Positions 18,221 through 27,473 of a stretch of 64,000 nucleotides of DNA are shown piece after piece. Source of the DNA: a bacterium (GTDB taxonomy: Bacteria > Actinomycetota > Acidimicrobiia > Spongiisociales > ZC4RG35); assembly GCA_028823995.1 (NCBI GenBank), contig JAPPFD010000040.1, forward strand, positions 62,001 to 126,000, given 5' to 3'. The notes under the pieces were generated by a model. That model made no database searches, was not told the DNA's origin, and was given only the letters and a program-made list of their open reading frames with translations. A program made the position numbers and the translations under genes. Position 1 is the first letter of the stretch, and every line of letters begins with the position of its first letter.

Positions 18221-19297
18221 TCATCCCACCGAACCTCCTGCTTTGATACTGACTGGACTGGGCGAGTCACCCGGATCAGGGTAGAACTGGGTGCAATACC
18301 GTCGGTACCGCATGATCTCGCCGTCGGAACGACAGAGGCGCGGGCGGGGTATGAACCGCTTCTTCTCCCAGATGACCAGGTCCTGCAGAACGTCATGCCG
18401 TTGGAAGGTGGACATGAATCTGTTCATGAGGGGCGCCCGGAGCCCCACCGGGAGAAAACCCATCCCCGCAATCCAGCGCTTCGGTCGGCGAATCTCTTTG
18501 ACCTGGGAGGCCAGCGACAGGTCGATGAGCGTTCCGTCCACGGGTGTCGCCAGTACCCAGAGGCGCAAATCCATGCCGATGGAGTGTTCCCGGATTCTCA
18601 CGTAGGAGTACCCCAAGCCATAAATGCGCGTCCTGGCCGAGACGTCTGTGGTGAACTTTGCAACCCCACCTATCGTTTGCGTTCTTCTGAAATCGAAGTC
18701 GCTCTCAAGGCGGGGGCCTTCAATAATCACTTTCTCGGCGCGTTTCACACTGTCGTAGCCATGGACATACCGCAGGTGGCCCAAGTCCACGGAGTTCTCG
18801 GTCGTCTCCTGGGGGTGGCCGGGGAACCGCAAGGTGGTGATTATGAGATCGCTCCACCCGGCTTGGTCCGGTAACTCGGAGGGCAGGCGCCACTGCGGTT
18901 CCCGTCCGCCGACGCCCCACCAGGCGAAGATCATGTCGGCGACCTGCCGCGTCTCGAAGACTCGGAGCCGCGTGAACTTGGGCGGGTTTGCGTAGGGCGT
19001 TGCGACGCATTCGCCGGTCGCGTCGAACTCGAAGCCATGGAACGGGCACACGAGTCGACCATCGCAGACGCGGCCTCCGCCGGAGGGAGTCAGGTCGGAG
19101 CCAAGATGCGGGCAGACGGCCTCGGCTACGCACACCTGCCCGTCCTCGTCGCACCAGACCACGATGTTCTCTCCCATCCAGGTCTTCTCGACGAGCTTGG
19201 CCTTCCGGAACTCCTTCAGACTGGCGACGAAGTACCAGCCCTCAGGAAAAGGGGAAGGCAGTGGGGCGGTCTCAAGCCCCGTATTTCCAATTGACAT
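18221..19297 (-). CDS. Rieske (2Fe-2S) non-haem iron oxygenase, sterol 7-desaturase (DAF-36/Neverland)/KshA-like
   Basis: CPHLGSDL...CPFHGFEFDATGECV Rieske motif; ENSVDLGHLRYVHGY mononuclear iron site. Confidence 0.88.
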   Translation of the reverse strand: MSIGNTGLETAPLPSPFPEGWYFVASLKEFRKAKLVEKTWMGENIVVWCDEDGQVCVAEAVCPHLGSDLTPSGGGRVCDGRLVCPFHGFEFDATGECVATPYANPPKFTRLRVFETRQVADMIFAWWGVGGREPQWRLPSELPDQAGWSDLIITTLRFPGHPQETTENSVDLGHLRYVHGYDSVKRAEKVIIEGPRLESDFDFRRTQTIGGVAKFTTDVSARTRIYGLGYSYVRIREHSIGMDLRLWVLATPVDGTLIDLSLASQVKEIRRPKRWIAGMGFLPVGLRAPLMNRFMSTFQRHDVLQDLVIWEKKRFIPRPRLCRSDGEIMRYRRYCTQFYPDPGDSPSPVSIKAGGSVG

Positions 19298-19413
19298 CGA
19301 TCACCGAACTCTCTCCCGGGTTCTTGGTTGACTGCGTCCTTGGCGTCCGGACGACCCGCGTAGGGCGCTCTGGACGGCGTGCCCAACCCACCTCGGGACC
19401 AGCACGTTTAACT

Positions 19414-19434
19414 GTAGCTTGTCAGATTAGCTAC
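19414..19434. promoter_or_regulatory. Candidate operator upstream of the Rieske-MMPL operon (gtagct-N9-agctac)
   Basis: 6-bp perfect inverted repeat in the region upstream of the Rieske start. Confidence 0.25.
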
Positions 19435-19520
19435 CTTCACCAGCAGAATTCGCCATCTGGATCCGGCGTGGAGGGCTGTGGCGCACGGGCTGGAGAAGAA
19501 GAATGACCTGCACCCTAGGT

Positions 19521-19967
19521 TCAGTCGTTCAATGCTTTCTCATAGGTGACCGAGGTCCGCAGCCGGTCCTCGGGGATGTCGTAGTAAGTACGCAAAACGG
19601 CTTGCGAGTCGGCCGAAAGAACGTAACCTCCCTTCTCAAGTATCCCCCGCGCCTTGTAGTTATCAGCGTATGTCCCCACGATGACCCGGCGAACACCCGA
19701 GAGCCGCTCCTCGACGAAATGTAAGAGCGCGGATGCAACGCCTTTTCTCTGATGGCGGGGAAGTATGTAAGCGTGGCGGAGCAGGGCCACCTCCCCGATC
19801 GGCTCGCTTCCCATCACCCCGACCAGGGTGGGGCCGACGAACGCTCCCCACCAGGTCATGCGACGTGCTTCGGCTTCCCAGGCGGCCTCGTCCATCTCCG
19901 GGTCGTGTAGCTCCTCAGGCGGAAGGAACTCCCGGTACCACCGGGCGGCGGTATTGATCACCTCCAC
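19521..19967 (-). CDS. GNAT family N-acetyltransferase
   Basis: LRHAYILPRHQRKGVASALLHFVEER...NYKARGILEKGGYV. Confidence 0.85.
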   Translation of the reverse strand: MEVINTAARWYREFLPPEELHDPEMDEAAWEAEARRMTWWGAFVGPTLVGVMGSEPIGEVALLRHAYILPRHQRKGVASALLHFVEERLSGVRRVIVGTYADNYKARGILEKGGYVLSADSQAVLRTYYDIPEDRLRTSVTYEKALND

Positions 19968-20110
19968 GGCCGCGGTACGGTCCTCGGACGTGAGCTCTCG
20001 GATGGCGAGGCGGTCAATGACGTCGCGGCTCAGGACGCTATCCGAGAGATGAAGTGATGGTTGGCTCCCAGGTTCCGCGGCGGCCCATACAGGCTGTCAA
20101 GCTTACCCTT

Positions 20111-20782
20111 CTAGAGGAGGAGCACGAGCGTACTTGCGATACAGGCCGCCAGCACGCCTATCGCGGCCGCCAAGGTGAGGCAACCGCTTCTCTTCCTGGC
20201 CACAGGCGTTCTCCGTCGCGGGGTCGGCATTGCCTTGGTGAGTTCCTGAACTCTCCTTCCTTCCTCAATGGCCTCCATGAGACGGGACTCCGCGTCCCAG
20301 GGTTTGCGACTCACGGTTCTGCCCTCCACGAACCCGTCCAGTTGCCTCCAGATCCGGGACAGGTCGCCGTCCGCCGCCAAGGCCATCATCTCCCAGTTGT
20401 CCCGTAGTCCCGCTCTTGTCAGGTTGGCTGAGCCGATCAATGCCGCTTTAGCAGATCTATTCCTCGGCGCTGCGATCACCCAGGCCTTGGCGTGAAGCAT
20501 CGACTTTCCTTCGGCGCTTCTTCCGGTCCGATACCAACTGAGGGTCCGGACATCTCTGCGCCGAAGGAATTGGAGCGCCCTGGCGCGATCACGATTGGTT
20601 GCCCTCTCGAAGTGGTGTGGCTTGGTATCGCCGATGATCAGGGTTACGGGCCGCCCCCGTGTGTTCTCATGCAGCCAAGCCAACCCCCACACGCTTGCAT
20701 ATCCCACCAACACAAATAGATGTCCGTGGGGAGAGTCCCCAAGAAACCGCTGTATATGTCCTTGGGCGTTGTAATCAGGCAT
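20111..20782 (-). CDS. PLD-like (single HKD-type) domain protein with C-terminal transmembrane anchor
   Basis: MLHAKAWVIAA...AALIGSANLTRAGLRDNWE (HxK + SANLT); C-terminal GCLTLAAAIGVLAACIASTLVLLL. Confidence 0.8.
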   Translation of the reverse strand: MPDYNAQGHIQRFLGDSPHGHLFVLVGYASVWGLAWLHENTRGRPVTLIIGDTKPHHFERATNRDRARALQFLRRRDVRTLSWYRTGRSAEGKSMLHAKAWVIAAPRNRSAKAALIGSANLTRAGLRDNWEMMALAADGDLSRIWRQLDGFVEGRTVSRKPWDAESRLMEAIEEGRRVQELTKAMPTPRRRTPVARKRSGCLTLAAAIGVLAACIASTLVLLL

Positions 20783-20891
20783 GTTGGGACGTCCTGGGCG
20801 CCTGCAGTCGCGATAAGTTTGATGTTGGAGCTTATCTCCTCACGATGTCCCCATTTGAAAAAGGGACCAGAGCCAAGAAGGTCGTAAGACG

Positions 20892-21938
20892 GTGAAGCCG
20901 ATCAGAGCCGCGATGGTTACTCCTCTCACCGGTCCCCTGGCGTTGTACGGCCGGGTGGCGGGTGAGTCGGTGAGGCTGTGGGCTGACCAGGTTGCCGCAC
21001 CGGAGTCGGTGGTACTCACTTTGTACGACGCCCACCCCGATCCGGTATCAGCGGTGCGCCAGGCAGAGGCGTCCGGGCCTGACGTGCTGTTCGGGCCCTA
21101 CGGGAGAGGTCCGGCGCTGGCGGTGGCGCGGGCGACCTCCCGTTTGGTGTGGAACGGTGGTGGGGCGAGCGCCCGACTCGCCGCACCGGAGTTCGAGAAT
21201 GTGGTGAACATCCCTGCTCCCGCGGCTTCGTACTTCCAGGGCGGGCTGGCAGCAATCCGCGATGTGGACGCCGGGGTTGCCTCGGTGGTGGTGATCCACA
21301 CCGGGAAGGGGTTTTCCGGAGAGGTGGCGGGGGGAGCGGTTTCCGCCGCCGGGGACCTGGGAATGACGTGCGCTGAAGTTCTGTTCAAACCCGGCCATGC
21401 GGGAGAGTCTCTACCCCGGGTTCCGGGTGGTGACGTGTTGGCGATGGTGGGGTCCTTCGAAGACGAGTTGGAGATGGTCAGGGCTTTGAATAGGCGCCGT
21501 TGGAGAGCGGTTCTGTCGGTTGCTGCCGGGGTAGACGAGGTGCTGGAGGCTTTGGGCGACCGGAGAGAGCGTCTGCTGGGCCCGGCACAATGGATGCCCG
21601 GCGCCGCATTCGGCCCCGACGTGGGCCCGGACGCCGAGTGGTTCGCCGGTTCCTTTCAGCGGCGATTCGGGACCTTTCCTCCCTACCCGGCCGTCCAGGC
21701 GCTGGCGGCGGCGGTTATCTGGTGGGAGTGTGTCCGGCTGGCCGGGACCCTGGAGGAGAGCGCCCTTCTGGCCCAGGCCCGGCGCCTGGATACCCGGACC
21801 CTCTACGGAGGGTTCAAACTCGGTCCCGTCAGCGGTCTCCAGGTCGGCCATCGGGTGGTGACGGTCCAGTGGCAGGATGGTTTCCGCCGTGTGGTCTGGC
21901 CTCCCCATCGGGCGGAAGCCTCACTCCGGCTGATCTGA
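20892..21938 (+). CDS. Periplasmic-binding-protein-like (Leu/Ile/Val-type, Peripla_BP_6) protein without signal peptide
   Basis: AAMVTPLTGPLALYGRVAGESVRLWADQV...VLFGPYGRGPALAVARATSR; GTG start, no hydrophobic leader in the in-frame upstream sequence. Confidence 0.75.
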   Translation: MKPIRAAMVTPLTGPLALYGRVAGESVRLWADQVAAPESVVLTLYDAHPDPVSAVRQAEASGPDVLFGPYGRGPALAVARATSRLVWNGGGASARLAAPEFENVVNIPAPAASYFQGGLAAIRDVDAGVASVVVIHTGKGFSGEVAGGAVSAAGDLGMTCAEVLFKPGHAGESLPRVPGGDVLAMVGSFEDELEMVRALNRRRWRAVLSVAAGVDEVLEALGDRRERLLGPAQWMPGAAFGPDVGPDAEWFAGSFQRRFGTFPPYPAVQALAAAVIWWECVRLAGTLEESALLAQARRLDTRTLYGGFKLGPVSGLQVGHRVVTVQWQDGFRRVVWPPHRAEASLRLI

Positions 21939-22121
21939 CCGGGCTGGCCGAAGGGACCTGGTGCAGGGACCGGTGGTCGCTTGGCCATTCCTGTCGATGG
22001 CAGGCAAGGTCTGAGACTCCACCCTTCAGTCCTCTGACAGGTGGCCTTGATCTCTCTCCCCGGTCATAGCAGGTGGTAGGGTAGATCGGGAATAGGATGT
22101 CTGGCCGCGGAGGAACCGGTT

Positions 22122-24320
22122 GTGACGAGGAAATTGGCCCGTATGAGCGCCCGCAGGCCATGGATTGTTGTGGGCGTTTGGGTGTTGGTGGTTGCAGTGG
22201 CGCTGGGACTCGTTCAGGCCCTGCTGCCGAGCGCTACCACCACCGAGTTGAGTTTGGGGAGCGACTACGAGTCAGAGCAGGCAGCGGCCCTGCTGGAGGA
22301 GAGGCTACGAGGGCCTACACCCCTCAATGAGTTGGTGATAGTCCAGTCTCCGTCGATGACGGTCGATGATCCTCAGTTCCAGGCAAAGGTCGAGTCCATC
22401 CATGACCAGGTCACGGCGTTGGGACCGGAGACCGTTGTGTCGGGATCGCACTACTACCTGAGTGGCGAGGAGCTTCTCGTGTCGGCCGACCGCAGGACTA
22501 CCATCATGAGCTTCGTCCTGGCGGGCGACTTCAAGGAGGCGACCGAGAACGTCGAGGACGTGGTACACCTCGTCCAGGAGGCGGACGGCACAGACGGCTT
22601 CCGGGTGCTGATCGGGGGGGACGCCAGCGTGGCCTTCGAGAACAACGAGCTGAGCGCCGAAGACCTGGAGAAGGGCGAGCGGATCGGCATTCCCGTGGCG
22701 TTGATCATCCTGCTGACCCTATTCGGTTCGGTCGTAGCCACCCTGTTGCCGTTGGGGTTGGCCATTGTCGCCATTGTCCTGGCGCTGGGGGCGGTCGGGG
22801 TCATCGGCCAGTTCTTCGAATTGGTCTTCTTCGTGACGATGATGATCACGATGATCGGCCTGGCGGTGGGGATCGATTATTCCCTCCTGATCGTTTCCCG
22901 TTTCCGGGAAGAGTTGGATAGGGGTCTCGAGGTAAAGGACGCGGTCGCAAAGACTGGCGATACTGCTGGTCGCACGGTGCTGTTCAGCGGCACCACCGTG
23001 GTGCTGGCCCTCATCGGCATGCTCATCGTCCCCGTCTCGTTCTTCCGGTCGCTCGGCCTCGGGGCCATTCTGGTTGTCATTACCGCATTGGCAGCCACGC
23101 TTACGCTCCTGCCCGCGGTGCTGGCGTTGCTGGGCCCGAAGGTAGGTCTGTTGAGGGTGCCCTTCCTGGAGAGGTTCTCGCTGAGGAGTCCCCAGAGCAC
23201 TGAGCACGGGTTCTGGGAGAAGGTGACCAAGGCCGTCACGCGCTATCCCTGGGTCAGCATTCTCCTCACCAGCGTTCCCCTCATCTTCCTGACGGTCTTC
23301 TACTTTGACATCCATACGGGTCTGAACGACGTCAACTCCTTCCCCGACAAGTCGAAGACCAAAGAGACGTTCATCGTCTTCGAGGAGGAGTTCTCGGTCG
23401 GGGAGGTCACACCTGCCGGGGTGCTCAGTCCGGCGGAGATCGTGGTGGAGGCGAACATCGCCGACCCGCAGGTGCAGCAAGCAGGGTTCCGCCTGGTGCA
23501 GCTTCTCCAGGGGGACCCGGCCTTTCCGATCCCGCCGCAACTGGAAGTCAACGACGCGGGGGATCTCGCCCTGCTGTCGCTTCCGTTCCCGGGCGAGCCC
23601 AACAGCCGTCTGGCTACCGAGAGGCTCACCAAGATCCGGGAAGAGTACATTCCGGCGGCCTTCGAAGGCGTCGAAGCCGAGGCGTATGTCGGTGGCGTGA
23701 CGGCCGAGGCCACCGATTTCTACGGCATTGTCGATGTCTACACACCCATAGTCTTTGCCTTCGTCCTGGGTCTCAGCTTCATCTTGCTGATGCTCGTCTT
23801 CCGCTCGATCGCCATCCCCATCAAGGCGATCATCATGAATCTGCTATCGGTTGGCGCCACCTATGGCCTGTTGGTGCTGGTCTTCCAGAAGGGAGTGGGA
23901 GCAGACCTCCTAGGATTCCAGCGCGCCGAGGTGATCGACGCGTGGATTCCCCTGTTCCTGTTCAGTATCCTGTTCGGGCTTTCCATGGACTATCACGTGT
24001 TCTTGCTGAGCCGCATCCGGGAACGCTACGACCAGACAGGGAACAACGCCCAGGCGGTCGCATACGGTCTGCGCTCGACGGGAGCCATGATCACCGGCGC
24101 CGCCCTGATCATGGTTGCCGTGTTCGGTGGATTCGCGGCTGGTGAGACCGTCGTCAATCAGTTGGTGGGATTCGGGTTGGCCGTGGCCGTGTTCCTGGAT
24201 GCGACCCTGGTCCGGTCGGTGTTGGTACCCGCCAGCATGGAAGTGCTGGGAGCCCGCAACTGGTACCTGCCGTCGTGGCTCGGCTGGCTGCCGGACTTGC
24301 GGGTGGAAGCAGAAGAGTAG
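22122..24320 (+). CDS. MMPL-family transporter
   Basis: GLAVGIDYSLLIVSRFREE and GLSMDYHVFLLSRIRERYD motifs; GTG start. Confidence 0.93.
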   Translation: MTRKLARMSARRPWIVVGVWVLVVAVALGLVQALLPSATTTELSLGSDYESEQAAALLEERLRGPTPLNELVIVQSPSMTVDDPQFQAKVESIHDQVTALGPETVVSGSHYYLSGEELLVSADRRTTIMSFVLAGDFKEATENVEDVVHLVQEADGTDGFRVLIGGDASVAFENNELSAEDLEKGERIGIPVALIILLTLFGSVVATLLPLGLAIVAIVLALGAVGVIGQFFELVFFVTMMITMIGLAVGIDYSLLIVSRFREELDRGLEVKDAVAKTGDTAGRTVLFSGTTVVLALIGMLIVPVSFFRSLGLGAILVVITALAATLTLLPAVLALLGPKVGLLRVPFLERFSLRSPQSTEHGFWEKVTKAVTRYPWVSILLTSVPLIFLTVFYFDIHTGLNDVNSFPDKSKTKETFIVFEEEFSVGEVTPAGVLSPAEIVVEANIADPQVQQAGFRLVQLLQGDPAFPIPPQLEVNDAGDLALLSLPFPGEPNSRLATERLTKIREEYIPAAFEGVEAEAYVGGVTAEATDFYGIVDVYTPIVFAFVLGLSFILLMLVFRSIAIPIKAIIMNLLSVGATYGLLVLVFQKGVGADLLGFQRAEVIDAWIPLFLFSILFGLSMDYHVFLLSRIRERYDQTGNNAQAVAYGLRSTGAMITGAALIMVAVFGGFAAGETVVNQLVGFGLAVAVFLDATLVRSVLVPASMEVLGARNWYLPSWLGWLPDLRVEAEE

Positions 24321-24341
24321 GCGGGCCCATGGGCGCCACCG

Positions 24342-25529
24342 GTGAAGGCTAGGTCGCTGATGTCCATTCCCTCGGACTATCGGGATGGGTATGAAAAGGC
24401 CCGCCTCGTGGATGCGGAAATGGCCGACGCCTACGTCCAGCACATGCACCTGGGCGACCCGGTGGCCGACGCAATGATGGGTGAACTGGCAGCCATTCCC
24501 GCCAAGGACGCCCACCGATTCATCGAAGCGGGAATGGAGGGGGATCAAGACGTGCTCAAAGATGCGCCCCCTCTCCTGGTCAAGTTCTTTGACAGCCTGA
24601 ACAATCCACCTGATTGGTTGGACACTGCCGCTTTCGTTCCCGGCATCAGGATGTTCCACAGGAATTCCAGAGTGGTCCTGGTGGGTTTCGTGGGCGGCGT
24701 TCTGGTTGAGGGATTCGCCACCAACATCAGCAAGTCCTTTTTCATCACCGGACGCCTGCGCGACCAGGGCGTGAGGCGTTTGAAACAGAACAACCGCCAT
24801 ATGCTCGAGTCCTTCCTCCCCGGCGGTCTGGACAGGCAAGGCGACGGCCTGAAGCTGTCGGTTCGCGTGCGCATCATTCATGCCCAACTCCGGCAGCTGC
24901 TCAAAGAGTCCGATGACTGGGACTCCGACGCCTGGGGCCTTCCTTTGAGTGCTGCCCACCTTGGGTATTCGATAACCGCTTTCTCAGCGCGGCTCCTGAA
25001 ACATATGAAGGGGCTGGGAGCGACCTTCGACGAGGAGGAACGCGCCAGTTTCATGGCTGTGTGGCGCTACATCGGCTACCTGATGGGGATTCCCGAGACC
25101 ATCCTGTTCAAGAACGAGGATGAGGCTCTGAGAGTGTTCAGGATCGGAGGCATGGTTGAACCTCCCATAAGCCTGGAGTCCATAGCCATGTCCAATTCCC
25201 TGATCGCCTCCGCGCCTTATGTCGCCGGCATACCCGATCACGACGCCCGGGTGAAGCTGACCGATTACGCCTACAAACTCTCCAGGGCGCTCATCGGCGA
25301 CCCTCTGGCCGATGAGCTCAAGTATCCCCACGGTCGCTCGCTCGGGGTTCTTCTGAACTTCCGGAACCTGGGACGCCTCCGACGGATCATGGGCAAGAGC
25401 TTTCCCAAACTCGTTAACAACCCGTACACCTATTTTACAGGGCTTCTTGAGGTGTCGGCCTACGACGAGGCGGGAATCAGCTACCGGTTGCCGGACCACG
25501 TCTACGCGGAGGAATCCAGCTTCTACTAG
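24342..25529 (+). CDS. DUF2236 / MpaB-Lcp-like oxygenase family protein
   Basis: VRIIHAQLRQLL...WGLPLSAAHLGYSITAFSARLLKHMKGLGATFDEEERASFMAVWRYIGYLMGIPE. Confidence 0.82.
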   Translation: MKARSLMSIPSDYRDGYEKARLVDAEMADAYVQHMHLGDPVADAMMGELAAIPAKDAHRFIEAGMEGDQDVLKDAPPLLVKFFDSLNNPPDWLDTAAFVPGIRMFHRNSRVVLVGFVGGVLVEGFATNISKSFFITGRLRDQGVRRLKQNNRHMLESFLPGGLDRQGDGLKLSVRVRIIHAQLRQLLKESDDWDSDAWGLPLSAAHLGYSITAFSARLLKHMKGLGATFDEEERASFMAVWRYIGYLMGIPETILFKNEDEALRVFRIGGMVEPPISLESIAMSNSLIASAPYVAGIPDHDARVKLTDYAYKLSRALIGDPLADELKYPHGRSLGVLLNFRNLGRLRRIMGKSFPKLVNNPYTYFTGLLEVSAYDEAGISYRLPDHVYAEESSFY

Positions 25530-25980
25530 AGCGGGGGAGCGGGGGACCCTACCCCGTCCGGGGATACCACACCCAACCAGGCCGTTCTCTAAACGACGCC
25601 CGAGGGATTCAGCTGGATCTGGCGGCCCGGTGATCCGAGACGGGTGGGCTCGGGCTATGACGATCCTTCACTCTGGTTGACCTGAACGTGGATTGTTCCG
25701 GGCTTTGCACAGCCAGGCAGAGCCGATCTACACTAACCTATCACCATATGCACACCGGTTCTTCATGAATGGGATGTGTGATGGTCTTTCGGAACCTGAT
25801 CCCTGGAAGCAGGTGGAGGTGAAGCTTGTTCTCCTTGACCTTTCGCGACAGTCATTGCCCAGCTGTCACCACCGCCTCGCTTCCAGGCGTGGGTGAGGGG
25901 CGGCCAGACAAGATGAACCTCCCGCCCCTTCACCCACCTTCTCGATGACCGCGGGCACGGGCTACCCGGATCGTCGGGAT

Positions 25981-26718
25981 TCAACGCATCCCCAGGAATG
26001 ACCGTCGGACATCCGGGTCGGTGAGTAGTTTCGCCGCCGGTCCCTGGTAGGTGTTGCGACCCATCTCCAGCACATACCCTCGATGGCTCGCTTCCAGTCC
26101 CTGGCGAGCGTTCTGCTCGATCATCAACACGGTCAGCCCGATCTCGCGGTTAAGCCGGCGGATGGCTTCGAACACCAGGTGGGTGACCACCGGAGCCAAC
26201 CCCGCGGAAGGTTCATCCATCAGGATGAGGCGGGGTTCCTGCATCAGGGACCGGCCGATCTCGAGCATGCGTTGCTCTCCGCCCGACATGGTGCCGGCGG
26301 CCTGCCGGGAGCGCTCCGCCAGCCTCGGGAACAGCCCGTACACGTACTCGACCCGCTCTCGTACCCGCGCCTTGCGGCGCTCAACATACATGCCGAGTTC
26401 CAGGTTCTCGTGGACGGTCATCTGCGGGAAGACGCTCCGGAGTTGTGGCACCATGGCGATCCCGGCCGTGCGCAGTGCGTCTTGGGGGGCGATGTTGGTG
26501 ATGTCCCGCCCGTCGCACAGGACCTGGCCGGAGCTCACCCGCGCCAAGCCGTAGATTGCCCTGAACACCGTGGACTTGCCGGCGCCGTTGGGACCGATCA
26601 CGCAGACTATCTCACCCTGGGCCACCTCCAGGCTGACATCCGAAATGATGTCGTGACCTGCGAAGTAGCCGGCGCACACATCCCGCAACTCCAGGAGGGG
26701 CCCTCTCTCGACCGTCAC
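25981..26718 (-). CDS. Branched-chain amino acid ABC transporter ATP-binding protein (LivF-like)
   Basis: GPNGAGKSTVFRAIYGL, TMSGGEQRMLEIGRSLM, MDEPSAGLAPVV. Confidence 0.95.
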   Translation of the reverse strand: MTVERGPLLELRDVCAGYFAGHDIISDVSLEVAQGEIVCVIGPNGAGKSTVFRAIYGLARVSSGQVLCDGRDITNIAPQDALRTAGIAMVPQLRSVFPQMTVHENLELGMYVERRKARVRERVEYVYGLFPRLAERSRQAAGTMSGGEQRMLEIGRSLMQEPRLILMDEPSAGLAPVVTHLVFEAIRRLNREIGLTVLMIEQNARQGLEASHRGYVLEMGRNTYQGPAAKLLTDPDVRRSFLGMR

Positions 26719-27473
26719 TTCCGGACCTCGCCCTCGGCGCCGAAATAGGCTTCAACGACGGCCGGGTCATGCATGATCCGACGGGGAGTGCCTTCAGCCA
26801 GCTTGGCCCCCTGGTCCAGCACCACCACCCTTTGACACAGGTCGGCCACGAACCCCACATTGTGCTCTACCAGCAGGAAGGCCACTCCGCCGCTGCGGTT
26901 CACCTCCCGGAGACGATCGGCGATCTCGACTACCAAGGCGGGATTCACCCCGGAGGTGGCCTCGTCCAGCAGCACCAGTCTCGGTTCACTCATCAGGGCC
27001 ATGCCGATTTCCAGGAGCCGTCGCTGGCCCCCGGAGAGGACGCCGGCGCGTTCGTTCCGAAGTGGCGCCAGGAGCAGGAACTCGAGCAGCGACTCAACCC
27101 TGCGGCGGGTGCCCGGGTCGGTCTTCGTGAACAGTCCCGAGGCTCCGAGGCCCTCCCACTGGATGCTCAACTCCATGTTTTCGGAGACCGTGAGGTCCCG
27201 GTAGAGGCGGATCACCTGGAAGGTCCGGGACATTCCCAGGCGGGCCACCTGGTGAGGGCGATGACGGGTGATGTCGGTCCCGTCGAAGGTGATTGAGCCT
27301 GCGTCCACATTCGACACCCTGCTCAGGCAATCGAAGAGGGTGGTCTTGCCGCTGCCGTTGGGTCCGATGAGACCCACCATCTCGCCTTCGCCCACGGTGA
27401 TGTCCACGTGGTCCAGGGCGGTCAGCCCGCCGAAGCGCTTGACGACGCCTCGAGCTTCCAGGAGGGCGGTCAC
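26715..27473 (-). CDS. Branched-chain amino acid ABC transporter ATP-binding protein (LivG-like)
   Basis: VVKRFGGLTALDHVD, GPNGSGKTTLFDCLS, LSGGQRRLLEIGMALM, LDEATSGVNP. Confidence 0.95.
   Translation of the reverse strand: MTALLEARGVVKRFGGLTALDHVDITVGEGEMVGLIGPNGSGKTTLFDCLSRVSNVDAGSITFDGTDITRHRPHQVARLGMSRTFQVIRLYRDLTVSENMELSIQWEGLGASGLFTKTDPGTRRRVESLLEFLLLAPLRNERAGVLSGGQRRLLEIGMALMSEPRLVLLDEATSGVNPALVVEIADRLREVNRSGGVAFLLVEHNVGFVADLCQRVVVLDQGAKLAEGTPRRIMHDPAVVEAYFGAEGEVRK

Noticed and set aside
20111-20782. PLD-like gene considered as part of a DISARM or similar defence island
   Set aside because: No helicase, methyltransferase or other defence partner adjacent; neighbours are a GNAT protein and a binding protein.
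25530-25980. 450-bp intergenic gap between DUF2236 and livF considered for an ncRNA or tRNA
   Set aside because: No cloverleaf or convincing conserved structure found by eye; small ORFs there lack support. A covariance-model search (Infernal/Rfam) would decide.
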